Below, piece by piece: positions 9,860 through 18,298 of a stretch of DNA of 59,659 bases. Source of the DNA: Acidobacteriota bacterium (GTDB lineage Bacteria; Acidobacteriota; Aminicenantia; UBA2199); contig JAHIKI010000047.1 of the NCBI GenBank assembly GCA_018897435.1, positions 1 to 59,659 of the forward strand. Reading direction: 5' to 3'. Made by a program: the position numbers and the translations under genes. A model generated the notes under the pieces. That model searched no databases, was not told where the DNA came from, and was given only the letters and a program-made list of their open reading frames with translations. Within the stretch, counting starts at the first letter, position 1. Each line of letters opens with the position of its first letter.

Positions 9860-12031
9860 ATGAAAAACAAAAACATCAAGGGCGTGCGTTTGATCGTGGC
9901 TGCCATGGTTCTGTTTTTTATCGTTTTCGTCATCATCCGCCTCTATTTTGAAGAAAGCAAGAATTTCTCGCCCCTGGCCCTGAAAGGCAGCACCTTGATC
10001 TTCGGGTTGTGGATCATCATCATTCTTTTCGGCCTGACCTTTCTTTTCATTCTGGCCCGCAATATACTGAAAATGTATCTTGAAAATAACCAGAGCGGCA
10101 CCGGGCACAGCTTCAAAAACAAGCTGGTCTTTTTTTTCATCGCCTTTTCCCTTGTCCCGACCCTGCTGCTCTTTATTTTCGCCACCGATGTCATCTCGCA
10201 GAGCATCGAGCAGTGGTTCAAGACCCCCATCGAAAACATCATGCACAACGTCGAGGACGTCAAAAAAAATTACTACGGCAAGATCAACGAGGATCTCGAG
10301 CATTTTTCAGGCCTGATCGCTGCCATGATCCAGCAAAAGAGAATGTACACCGATGAGAACAAGATTTTCCTGCAGAACAAGCTCAAGGAGAAGATGCTGG
10401 AATACAAGCTCGACGTGGTCAACATCTATAAGAATAAAAACGAGGTGTTCGCCATTTTCAATCCGCGCATTCCCATGCAGGAGTATAAGAACCTGCCGCT
10501 GAACATCGTCTACCGCGGCCTGGGCGGCGCCGGCTTTACCACCATCGACACCTTGAAGACCGGGGAGTTGATCCGTAACGGCGTTGCCTTCGACATCACC
10601 CAGGGCGACAAGATGCTGATCATCACCGGAAAATACTTTCCGGAAAGCTATACCCGCAGCCTGAACGCTTTAGCGGGCATGGTCAGCAAGCACAGCCAGA
10701 TGCGCGTCCTGCGCGATCCGGTCAAAAACACCTATATCCTGCTTTTTTTGTTCATCACCATCCTGATAATCTTTTCCGCTTCCTGGCTCGGGTTTTACCT
10801 AGCCAAGGGCATCACCGTGCCGATTGAAAAACTGGTATTGGCCACAGCCGAGATCGCCAAGGGCAACCTGGATGTACGCATTGATTACAAGGCCAAGGAT
10901 GAATTCAACACCCTGATCAATGAATTCAACCGCATGGCTTTTGACCTGAAGGAGAACCGCGACAAGCTGAACCGGCGCACCATCGAACTGCGCCACCGCC
11001 GCAGCATTACCGAAACCATCCTGAAAAACATCACTTCCGGTGTCATGGCCCTGAACGCCAGCGGCGAGATCATTGCCATCAATCCCGAGGCCGCCCGCAT
11101 GCTGTCATTGGACATGGAAGTGGTGGCGCGGAAAAATTTCGCGGCCGTAATCTCGGAAACCATTTACCAGGACATTCATGTATTGATCCGCAAGGCCTTT
11201 GAAACCCGCTTCAAGCTGATCGAAAAGGAGATCGATGTCAAATTGAAGGGCAAGTACATCAACCTGGCCGTCAAGATCACCCAGCTGCGCAATCCGATCA
11301 ACAACCGTTTCGCCGGCTTGCTGGTGGTTTTGACCGACCTGACCGAACTTATCAAGGCCCAGCGCATGCTCGTGTGGCGCGAAGTGGCCAAACGCATCGC
11401 CCACGAGATCAAGAATCCCCTGACCCCGATCCAGATCTCTTCACAAAGGATCTTGCGCTCGTTGGATCAGCCTCCGGACAAATTCCGCTCCATAGTCGAA
11501 GACAGTCTGAACATCATTTCCCAGGAGTTGGCTTCGATCAAAAACCTGGCCGAGGAATTCGCCAATTTCGCCCGTCTGCCCGAGATCAAGTTCAGCCAGG
11601 GCGATATCAACGAAATACTGGAAAAACTTCTGACCGTGTACACTTCCATTTACCAGAACGTCCAGTTCAAGGTCAAGCTCGATGTGGAACTGCCGTCTCT
11701 GGTCAAGCTCGATGTCGAACAGATCAAGAGGGTGTTGGTCAATGTTTTGGACAATGCCCTGGAGATCATCGGCAAGGAAGGCGAGATCGAAATTTCCACC
11801 AGTTACAACGGCGAAAGCAAGTTTATCACCATCGAGATCGCCGACAATGGGCCCGGCATCAGCGATGAAGACAAGCAGAAAGTGTTCATGCCCTACTTTT
11901 CCAAAAAGAGTTCCGGCACCGGCCTGGGCCTGGCCATCGCCCACAACATCGTCGAGGAGCACAACGGCCTGATCTCGATTACCGACAACCACCCGCAAGG
12001 GGCCAGGTTCATCATCGAACTGCCGGCTTGA
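9860..12031 (+). CDS. NtrY-family membrane sensor histidine kinase
   Basis: A 723-residue inner-membrane kinase. Three hydrophobic segments lie near 9-29, 43-70 and 88-110. An extracytoplasmic stretch of about 180 residues follows, then a fourth segment (about 292-315), a HAMP linker (about 316-370), PAS (about 385-490), HisKA with AHEIKNPLTPIQ (H515) and a HATPase with NVLDNALE, DNGPG and GTGLGLAIAHN. The four-segment N-terminus and the HEIKNPLTPIQ wording are typical of NtrY, the sensor of the NtrY/NtrX pair linked to nitrogen or redox signalling. No NtrX-like regulator is adjacent, which is unusual. fhs follows after 70 bp with its own ribosome site. The ATG is preceded by TTGGAGA. The signal cannot be read from the sequence. 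Confidence 0.88.
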   Translation: MKNKNIKGVRLIVAAMVLFFIVFVIIRLYFEESKNFSPLALKGSTLIFGLWIIIILFGLTFLFILARNILKMYLENNQSGTGHSFKNKLVFFFIAFSLVPTLLLFIFATDVISQSIEQWFKTPIENIMHNVEDVKKNYYGKINEDLEHFSGLIAAMIQQKRMYTDENKIFLQNKLKEKMLEYKLDVVNIYKNKNEVFAIFNPRIPMQEYKNLPLNIVYRGLGGAGFTTIDTLKTGELIRNGVAFDITQGDKMLIITGKYFPESYTRSLNALAGMVSKHSQMRVLRDPVKNTYILLFLFITILIIFSASWLGFYLAKGITVPIEKLVLATAEIAKGNLDVRIDYKAKDEFNTLINEFNRMAFDLKENRDKLNRRTIELRHRRSITETILKNITSGVMALNASGEIIAINPEAARMLSLDMEVVARKNFAAVISETIYQDIHVLIRKAFETRFKLIEKEIDVKLKGKYINLAVKITQLRNPINNRFAGLLVVLTDLTELIKAQRMLVWREVAKRIAHEIKNPLTPIQISSQRILRSLDQPPDKFRSIVEDSLNIISQELASIKNLAEEFANFARLPEIKFSQGDINEILEKLLTVYTSIYQNVQFKVKLDVELPSLVKLDVEQIKRVLVNVLDNALEIIGKEGEIEISTSYNGESKFITIEIADNGPGISDEDKQKVFMPYFSKKSSGTGLGLAIAHNIVEEHNGLISITDNHPQGARFIIELPA

Positions 12032-12101
12032 AATGCATCGTGGGGCTTGAGCGTTTTACAGGACTAGGCGCACAGAGAAAATAAAAGAGGAGAAATCAGC
12101 C

Positions 12102-13748
12102 ATGTCCGAAAAAATGTTACCGATCAAGGAAGTGGCCGCCCGTTTCGGTATCGCCGAAGCGGAACTGTATTTTTACGGACCCTACAAAGCCAAATTGGAA
12201 CCTTCGCTGGCCCGGCGTCTGGACAAGTGCGAAAGCTGCGGCAGGCAGGTGCTGGTGACCGCGACCACCCCGACTCCGGCCGGCGAAGGAAAAACCACCA
12301 CCGCCATCGGCCTGTCCATGGCCCTGAACCGCATCGGGGTAAAATCCATCGTCACCCTGCGCGAGCCATCCTTGGGGCCGGTCTTCGGCATGAAAGGCGG
12401 GGCTACCGGCGGCGGCGCCTCCCAGGTGTTGCCCGCCGACGAGATCGACCTGCACTTCACCGGGGATATCCACGCCGTCACCACGGCCAACAACCTGCTG
12501 GCGGCAATGATCGATAACCACATCCAGCAGGGCAACCGCCTGGCCATCGACACGCGGCGCATCGCCTGGCGGCGGGTGATCGACATGAACGACCGTGCCT
12601 TGCGTGAGATCGTCATCGGTTTGGGCGGCCGGCAGAACGGTTTCGCCCGCGAGGACGCCTTCAACATCTCGGTGGCCTCGGAGGTCATGGCCGTACTGTG
12701 TTTGGCTGAAGATTTCCAGGACCTGAAGGACCGCTTGGCCAAAATGGTTATCGGCTACACCTCCAAAAGCAAACCCATCACTGCCGCCGACCTGAAGGCC
12801 GTGGGCTCCATGGCCCTGCTGCTGAAAGATGCCATTAAACCCAACCTGGTGCAGACCTCGGAAGGCACGCCGGCCATCATTCACGGCGGCCCTTTCGCCA
12901 ATATCGCCCATGGCACCAATTCCATCCAGGCCATACGCCTGGCTCACGCCCTTGCCGAAGTCACGGTCACCGAAGCCGGTTTCGCCTCGGAACTGGGCGG
13001 CGAAAAATTCCTGAATTTCGTTTGCCAGACGGGAAAATTCAATGTGGATGCCGTGGTGCTGGTCACCACGCTGCGGGCTTTGAAATATCACGGCGGAGCC
13101 GGCAAGGATAATCTCGCTGAAAAGAACCTGGAGGCCCTGGTTAAGGGATTTGACAACTTGGATAAGCACATCGAGAACATGCAGGCCTTCGCTGTGCCTC
13201 TGGTCGTGGCCGTCAATTATTTTTCCGATAACGATGCCGAGGAATTGGCGCTCACCGTGAAGCATGTCACTTCCCGCCAAGCCAAAGCCTTCATCTGTGA
13301 CCCTTTCAACAAGGGGGGTGAAGGTTGTCTGGACCTGGCCCGGGAAGTCGAGCAAGCCACACGCTCCGGGGTCCGGGTCAGACCCATTTATGAGCCGGAC
13401 TGGACCATCCCCCGCAAGATCGAGATCATCGCCGAAAAAATGTACGGCGCCGCCCGCATCAACTACACCCGCCAGGCCCGTAAGGATATCGAACTGCTCA
13501 ACGATCTCGGCTATGACAAGCTGCATGTGATCATCGCCAAAACACCCAACTCGCTTTCGGATGATCCCAAGGCCCTGGGCCGACCGCAAAATTTTGACGT
13601 AGATGTGGACCGGGTTTTCCTTTCGGCCGGGGCCGGTTTTGTGGTGGCGGTCTGCGGCGAGATCATGCTCATGCCGGGCCTGCCCCGGAACCCCGCCGCC
13701 GAAACCATCGATATCGACGCCGCCGGCAACATCAGCGGTTTGTTCTGA
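12102..13748 (+). CDS. fhs: Formate--tetrahydrofolate ligase
   Basis: A 548-residue enzyme, close to the usual 555-560, that makes 10-formyl-THF from formate, THF and ATP. The ATP-binding loop TPAGEGKTTT lies at about 58-67, and the family stretches REPSLGPVFG, KGGATGGG, LTGDIHA-like FTGDIHAVTTANN and HGGPFANIAHG are all present. It feeds one-carbon units to purine synthesis and initiator tRNA formylation, or forms the first step of the methyl branch of the Wood-Ljungdahl pathway. No other gene of that pathway is in the window, so its role here cannot be decided. A ribosome site AGAGGAGAAAT precedes the ATG. It could be cotranscribed with the upstream kinase gene. Confidence 0.97.
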   Translation: MSEKMLPIKEVAARFGIAEAELYFYGPYKAKLEPSLARRLDKCESCGRQVLVTATTPTPAGEGKTTTAIGLSMALNRIGVKSIVTLREPSLGPVFGMKGGATGGGASQVLPADEIDLHFTGDIHAVTTANNLLAAMIDNHIQQGNRLAIDTRRIAWRRVIDMNDRALREIVIGLGGRQNGFAREDAFNISVASEVMAVLCLAEDFQDLKDRLAKMVIGYTSKSKPITAADLKAVGSMALLLKDAIKPNLVQTSEGTPAIIHGGPFANIAHGTNSIQAIRLAHALAEVTVTEAGFASELGGEKFLNFVCQTGKFNVDAVVLVTTLRALKYHGGAGKDNLAEKNLEALVKGFDNLDKHIENMQAFAVPLVVAVNYFSDNDAEELALTVKHVTSRQAKAFICDPFNKGGEGCLDLAREVEQATRSGVRVRPIYEPDWTIPRKIEIIAEKMYGAARINYTRQARKDIELLNDLGYDKLHVIIAKTPNSLSDDPKALGRPQNFDVDVDRVFLSAGAGFVVAVCGEIMLMPGLPRNPAAETIDIDAAGNISGLF

Positions 13749-13793
13749 TTTTATTGCTCTTTCAAGAAACTCGGGATTGATGGAGCGCTGTTG

Positions 13794-15038
13794 CTACGTT
13801 TTCTTTTCTGCGGCCCAGAGTTTCATTAAATTAACGATCACCTCCGAGGCTTTTTGCATATCCTCCAGGGCGATCCATTCCTGCTTGGAATGAAAATTAT
13901 GGCCGCCGGTGAACAGGTTGGGGGTGGGCAGACCCATGAAGCTGAGCCGGGCCCCGTCGGTGCCGCCGCGGATGCTGGCGCGTTCGGGTTTCAACCCGGC
14001 CATGGCCACGGCCTGTTCGGCTTTGGCCAGCACGTCGGGGTATTTGTCAAGGATCACCTTCATGTTGCGGTAGGATTCGCTGATCTTCACCTCGCCTTTG
14101 GAGCCGGGGAACTGGGCGATGATTTGGGCGGTGATTTTTTCAATCCGTTTTTCGTATTTTTTCAGTCCCTTCACGGTGAAATCACGGATGATGAACTTGA
14201 CCGTAGCCGTTTCCACGTTGCCGCTGATCTGGTGCGGGTGCACATAGCCTTCCCGCTTCTCGGTGGTCTCGGGGGAAAGGGTATCTTTGGGGAGTTTTTC
14301 AATGATGCGGGCGGCGATCTTGACCGCATTGACCATCTTGCCCTTGGCCATGCCGGGGTGGACGTTGATCCCGGATATGTTGATCTCCAGCGAGTCGGCG
14401 CAGAAGGTTTCATCCTCGATCTCACCCAGATGTTCGCCGTCAATGGTATATCCGTATTCGGCCCCGATCTCGGCGGCGCTGATGTGTTCCACGCCCCGGC
14501 CTGTCTCCTCGTCGGGGGTGAAGACGACCTTGATGTTCGGGCGGGGGTTTTCCGGGTGTTCGGTCAGATAGGTCAGGGCGTCCATGATCGCGGCGATGCC
14601 GGCCTTGTCGTCTGCGCCCAGCAGCGTGTTCCCGGAAGCGGTGATGATGGTCTTGCCGATCTGTTGCTTTAAAAGCGGATTTTCATCCACTTTCAGGACC
14701 ACGTCCCCGCTTGCGGAAAGCATCAGGTCTTTTCCCTGGTAATTCTGATGCAGTTTGGGTTCGACCCCGGTGCCGGAAACGTCAGGCGATGTGTCCAAAT
14801 GGGCGAGCAAGGCGATGGCCGGAACTTTGTGGTTTTGATTGGTCGGCCAGGAGGCCAGAACATAACCCCAGGAGGTGATCTGGACATCGTGCAGGCCGAG
14901 CGCTTCCAACTCGGGTTTGAGCTTGGCGGCCAGGTCCTTCTGCTTGGCCGTCGAGGGAAAGCTTTCGGATGTGTCGCTGGATTGGGTATCGATTTTGACG
15001 TAACTCAGAAAGCGCTCCAATATATCAGGATATTTCAT
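13794..15038 (-). CDS. pepT: Peptidase T (tripeptide aminopeptidase)
   Basis: A 414-residue cytosolic M20-family zinc aminopeptidase that removes the N-terminal residue from tripeptides. Metal ligands and catalytic residues are visible: H80 and D82 in AHLDTSPDVSG, D143 in LGADDKAG, the acid/base E177 and ligand E178 in TPDEETGRG, and RGGTDGARLS near the C-terminus. The frame is open for 34 more codons upstream, but the ATG at 15038 has a good ribosome site (GGAGGT, 5-6 bp spacing) and matches the family N-terminus KYPDILERF, so I chose it. A perfect -10 box lies just upstream, divergent from the rpmH promoter. It faces fhs tail to tail. Confidence 0.96.
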   Translation of the reverse strand: MKYPDILERFLSYVKIDTQSSDTSESFPSTAKQKDLAAKLKPELEALGLHDVQITSWGYVLASWPTNQNHKVPAIALLAHLDTSPDVSGTGVEPKLHQNYQGKDLMLSASGDVVLKVDENPLLKQQIGKTIITASGNTLLGADDKAGIAAIMDALTYLTEHPENPRPNIKVVFTPDEETGRGVEHISAAEIGAEYGYTIDGEHLGEIEDETFCADSLEINISGINVHPGMAKGKMVNAVKIAARIIEKLPKDTLSPETTEKREGYVHPHQISGNVETATVKFIIRDFTVKGLKKYEKRIEKITAQIIAQFPGSKGEVKISESYRNMKVILDKYPDVLAKAEQAVAMAGLKPERASIRGGTDGARLSFMGLPTPNLFTGGHNFHSKQEWIALEDMQKASEVIVNLMKLWAAEKKT

Positions 15039-15054
15039 TGTGACCTCCGCGTGT

Positions 15055-15060
15055 ATTATA
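15055..15060 (-). promoter_or_regulatory. -10 box for pepT
   Basis: TATAAT on the minus strand lies 16 bp upstream of the pepT ATG, with the GGAGGT ribosome site between. The -35 region is poor (TTTTAT-like). Confidence 0.4.
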
Positions 15061-15133
15061 AACCATCGCAAGGGAAAATAAAACGCAAAATACTTTTTTT
15101 GGGTCAAAATTGATTTCCACAAAGCGCTTATCC

Positions 15134-15162
15134 TTGACAACAGGCGATTTTTTTACTATAGT
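15134..15162 (+). promoter_or_regulatory. Promoter of the rpmH-mnmG operon
   Basis: TTGACA (15134-15139), a 17-bp spacer and TATAGT (15157-15162). The predicted transcript starts near 15169, leaving a leader of about 28 nt that contains the rpmH ribosome site. This is one of the best sigma70-type promoters in the window. Confidence 0.7.
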
Positions 15163-15196
15163 ATGTCTTAACTTCAAATTAGAAAGAGGTGGTTTG

Positions 15197-15331
15197 GTGA
15201 AAAGAACGTATCAACCCAATAACTTAAAAAGAAAAAAGACTCATGGCTTCAGGGCGCGCATGGAGAGCAAAGGCGGCCAAAAAATCCTCAACAACAGAAG
15301 AAGAAAGGGAAGAAAGAAGCTGACCGTCTGA
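15197..15331 (+). CDS. rpmH: 50S ribosomal protein L34
   Basis: A 44-residue highly basic protein of the large ribosomal subunit. It has the diagnostic L34 opening [20 protein letters not shown] and the basic tail [13 protein letters not shown], and its length is exactly that of most L34 proteins. The frame extends further upstream, but the GTG at 15197 gives the conserved N-terminus and sits just after the ribosome site AGAGGTGG. rnpA begins 3 bp after its stop, the standard bacterial order. dnaA, which commonly sits near rpmH, is absent; the divergent neighbour is pepT. Confidence 0.97.
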   Translation: MKRTYQPNNLKRKKTHGFRARMESKGGQKILNNRRRKGRKKLTV

Positions 15332-15334
15332 TCC

Positions 15335-15677
15335 ATGACCTTCGCATTCAGGGAATTCCAGCGGATCAAGAAAGAAGCTGAATTCGTCCATTTGCTTAAA
15401 AATGCCAAAAAAGTAAAAAATGATTTTTTTTTTGTACTTTTTGAAAAACAGCCGTCCGACCAGCAGGTTCGCCATTTCCGTTAACCGCAAGATCGGCAAC
15501 TCGGTCGAGCGCAATTTTATTAAGAGAAAAATGAAAGAATGGTTCAGGTTGAACAGACATTTGCTTGCCGACCCTCATGACCTGTGGGTTTCCATGAAAA
15601 ACAAATTCGACCGCGGCAACGCGGGGCAGGTGGAAAATCTGTTCCTCGACGCTTTGGTCAAGATCAACTATCGCTAA
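15335..15677 (+). CDS. rnpA: RNase P protein component, frameshifted at a T10 run
   Basis: RnpA binds RNase P RNA and helps mature tRNA 5' ends. The N-terminal part reads from the ATG at 15335 ([20 protein letters not shown]) but runs out of frame. The C-terminal part, with [18 protein letters not shown] and FIKRKMKEW, lies in another frame, open from 15420. The two meet at a run of ten T (15424-15433). Removing one T gives a continuous protein of about 113 residues, the normal RnpA length, reading [17 protein letters not shown] across the join. Because rnpA is essential, an indel error in the assembly or slippage at the homopolymer is more likely than true loss. If only the 15420 ATG were used, the 85-residue product would lack the first 28 residues. 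Confidence 0.85.
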
Positions 15678-15678
15678 A

Positions 15679-15927
15679 ATGAAAAAGGCATTGCTTTTGC
15701 TAATAAAAATATACAAAATGATGCTTTCGCCGCTGCTCGGCCGCCACTGCCGTTTTTTGCCCACCTGTTCCGTTTATACCTATGAGGCGGTGGAAAAATA
15801 CGGCGCTCTCAAGGGCGCGTTTCTCGGTCTTAAGAGGATTCTCAAGTGTCATCCTTTTCATGTCGGCGGACATGACCCGGTTCCCGAATTATTAGAGGTG
15901 AAATCAAAATGGATACAAAAAAATTAA
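15679..15927 (+). CDS. yidD: Membrane protein insertion efficiency factor YidD
   Basis: An 82-residue protein with the family pattern: the hydrophobic/basic start [19 protein letters not shown], the [15 protein letters not shown] segment, and [20 protein letters not shown] with its conserved cysteines. It acts at the inner membrane and assists YidC-dependent insertion of membrane proteins. It starts one base after the rnpA stop and overlaps the start of yidC by 19 bp, which indicates translational coupling in the rpmH operon. Confidence 0.95.
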   Translation: MKKALLLLIKIYKMMLSPLLGRHCRFLPTCSVYTYEAVEKYGALKGAFLGLKRILKCHPFHVGGHDPVPELLEVKSKWIQKN

Positions 15928-17681
15928 TTCTGGCCATCGTCCTCTCCGTGACGGTTCTGCTGGTCTACCAGTATTTTTTCATACCCAAGCCAGTAGTGCC
16001 TCGGCAGGTGCCCTTGAACACCGAGGTGGTGCAGCCGGAAAAATCAGCAGCGGCCACTGAAACCGGGGTGACGGCGGCACCGGATATCGGCTCGATCCTG
16101 GGCCAGGAAAAGCCTGTTGTTCAGGAAAGTGAAGCAATCCTGCCGGCGGTGGAAAAGGACATGATGGCCGCTGACGAACAAACCGTCACCGTAGACACCG
16201 CTGATTTTACAGCCGTGTTCACCAACCGCGGCGCCGGCCTGACATCTTTCGTATTGAAAAAATACAAGGATGACTCCGGCAATGCCATGGACCTTGTATC
16301 GCGCAGCGCCAAGGAATCCAACTTTTACCCTTTCTACTTTTTTTCGGAAAAGGACGATTACTCAAAAATTCTGAACAAGGCCCTTTTTCAGTACCAGGGT
16401 GAAACTACGGTGCGTATTAACGGCCGCCAGCAGAAAGAACTTGTTTTTGAATTTGCCGACCTGGCCCAGAACCTGACGGCCACCAAAAGATTTGTTTTCA
16501 GCGGCGACAGTTATTTGATCCGTCTCGATTTCCAGGTCAGCCGCAACGGCCAGCTCATCGACGACTTGCCAGTGGTTTTCGGGCCCGACCTGGAAAACAA
16601 CGACAGCGGTGACCGTTCCATGATGATGGACCTGCAGATCGCCGCCTACGCCAACGAAAAACTTGAAACAGTCGTATTTGCCAAGCAGAAGACCGTGCCC
16701 CAGGCTGGGCAGTCATTCGAAAAGATCGCCGGTGAAAAAGGTTCCGGTTTTTACTGGGCGGCCTATGAAACGACTTATTTCGCCGCTGTATTCAAGACCG
16801 ACCCGCTTAAATCCAAACTTTCCTATCAGGTGATCAAGCAACCCCTGGCCAAGAACCAGGCCAAGCTGTATTCCTATATGATCGTCACCAACCCGCAAGC
16901 GCTTTTCATCGGCCCCAAGGATGAAAAAATCCTGGCCGCGGTGGAGAAGGAATTTCCCGATCTGAACAAGATCATCGATTACGGCTGGTTCGGTGCCATC
17001 GCCAAGATCATGCTCAAGGGGATCGTTCTCATCCATGGCTTCCTTCCCAACTACGGCTGGGCCCTGATACTTTTCACCCTGTTCCTGAAGCTGGTCCTTT
17101 TTCCGCTGACCTACTCTTCCAGCGTCTCCATGGCCAAGATGCAGAGCCTGCAGCCCAAGATGAAGGCCATCAAGAAAAAGTACAAAAACACCAAGGACAT
17201 GGAGCAGCGCAAGCTGATGAACATGGAGATCATGGCCCTCTACAAGCAGGAAAAGGTCAATCCGGCCGGGGGCTGCCTGCCCATCCTGCTGCAGCTGCCG
17301 ATCCTGTTCGGATTTTTCCGTTTGCTCTCGGTCTCCATCAATGTCCGCCATGAGCCCTGGATTCTCTGGATCACCGACCTGTCGAAAAAAGACCCGTATT
17401 ACGTCCTGCCCATCCTGATGGGGGTGACCATGTTCATCCAGCAGCGCATGGCCCCTACGGGCGGTGACGATATGCAGAAAAAACTGATGTATATCATGCC
17501 GGTTGTCATGACCGTGATGTTCGCTTCTTTTCCCAGCGGCCTGAACCTGTACTGGTGCTTCTCGAACGTGCTGCAGATCGGCCAGCAGCACCTCATCAAC
17601 GAGAAGATCCATAAAAAGAAGAAAGATGAGGAGAAGGAAATAAAGATCTTGAAAAGGAAGAAGGGAGCCAAAGAGAAATGA
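15909..17681 (+). CDS. yidC: Membrane protein insertase YidC
   Basis: A 590-residue insertase of the Gram-negative type. It has an N-terminal signal-anchor (about 5-23), a large periplasmic domain (about 60-340), then the conserved five-helix core from about 360 on, with [22 protein letters not shown], the [21 protein letters not shown] segment (here [13 protein letters not shown]) and the terminal helices before a lysine-rich tail. It inserts and folds inner-membrane proteins alone or with SecYEG. The large periplasmic domain supports a diderm cell. It overlaps yidD upstream and jag downstream (ATGA). Confidence 0.97.
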   Translation: MDTKKLILAIVLSVTVLLVYQYFFIPKPVVPRQVPLNTEVVQPEKSAAATETGVTAAPDIGSILGQEKPVVQESEAILPAVEKDMMAADEQTVTVDTADFTAVFTNRGAGLTSFVLKKYKDDSGNAMDLVSRSAKESNFYPFYFFSEKDDYSKILNKALFQYQGETTVRINGRQQKELVFEFADLAQNLTATKRFVFSGDSYLIRLDFQVSRNGQLIDDLPVVFGPDLENNDSGDRSMMMDLQIAAYANEKLETVVFAKQKTVPQAGQSFEKIAGEKGSGFYWAAYETTYFAAVFKTDPLKSKLSYQVIKQPLAKNQAKLYSYMIVTNPQALFIGPKDEKILAAVEKEFPDLNKIIDYGWFGAIAKIMLKGIVLIHGFLPNYGWALILFTLFLKLVLFPLTYSSSVSMAKMQSLQPKMKAIKKKYKNTKDMEQRKLMNMEIMALYKQEKVNPAGGCLPILLQLPILFGFFRLLSVSINVRHEPWILWITDLSKKDPYYVLPILMGVTMFIQQRMAPTGGDDMQKKLMYIMPVVMTVMFASFPSGLNLYWCFSNVLQIGQQHLINEKIHKKKKDEEKEIKILKRKKGAKEK

Positions 17682-18298
17682 GCGACAAAAAGGAGTTCGT
17701 CGCCAATTCTCTGAAAGAGGCCATCCAGAAAGCGGCCGAGGATTTCGGCATTGAAGAAGAAAAACTAAAGTACCGCATCATCACTGAAAAAACAAAATAT
17801 TTCGGGCACAAACAGCGAGAGATCTTCATCGAAGCCTGGCGCTCCGACGGCAGCGAGCAGAAGGGGCTGGAGGATTTTGTCAGACTGTTAATCGATGAAA
17901 TGAAAATGGACCTCAGTTTTGAGCTTGAAAGCAAAAGCGAATTTTTGCAGGTCAATTTTTCCGGTGAAGACTACAAGCTGATGCTGTATCAGAACGGCAA
18001 CCTGCTCAACGCCGCCCAATACCTGCTGAACCGGCTTTTTGCCGACGAGATCGGCAAGAAGATCTATTGCGAGTGTGAGAATTTCCGCAAGAAAAAGGAA
18101 GCGGAACTGAGCACCCAGGCCCACCGGTTCGCCCGACAGATCAGACGCAACGGCAAGGCCATCGAACTGCCCGAACTGAACCCTTTTGAACGGCGCATCA
18201 TCCACATGACCATCAACAAATACATGGATCTGGAATCGAAAAGCGCCGGCGACAATTTTATGAAGGTCATCACTATCCGCAAAAAGCTGAATGGATGA
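17678..18298 (+). CDS. jag: Jag/KhpB RNA-binding protein
   Basis: A 206-residue protein with an N-terminal Jag_N domain (about 1-55, NSLKEAIQKAAEDFG), a central KH domain (about 90-150, with NGNLLNAAQYLLNRL in the GxxG-loop region) and a C-terminal R3H-type domain (about 145-206, LPELNPFERRIIHMTI). Jag/KhpB proteins bind RNA and influence cell elongation and division in Gram-positive bacteria; in diderms the gene usually follows yidC as it does here. The start codon overlaps the yidC stop (ATGA) and its end overlaps mnmE by 8 bp, so it is an internal gene of this operon. Confidence 0.92.
   Translation: MSDKKEFVANSLKEAIQKAAEDFGIEEEKLKYRIITEKTKYFGHKQREIFIEAWRSDGSEQKGLEDFVRLLIDEMKMDLSFELESKSEFLQVNFSGEDYKLMLYQNGNLLNAAQYLLNRLFADEIGKKIYCECENFRKKKEAELSTQAHRFARQIRRNGKAIELPELNPFERRIIHMTINKYMDLESKSAGDNFMKVITIRKKLNG

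Noticed and set aside
12117..13589. Long open frame (490 codons) antisense to fhs
   Set aside because: It mirrors the GC-rich third positions of fhs, and its translation is low-complexity and matches no family. fhs on the plus strand is certain.
15420..15677. Annotating rnpA only from the ATG at 15420
   Set aside because: It lacks the conserved N-terminal part, which is present in another frame from 15335; a one-base indel at T10 explains both.
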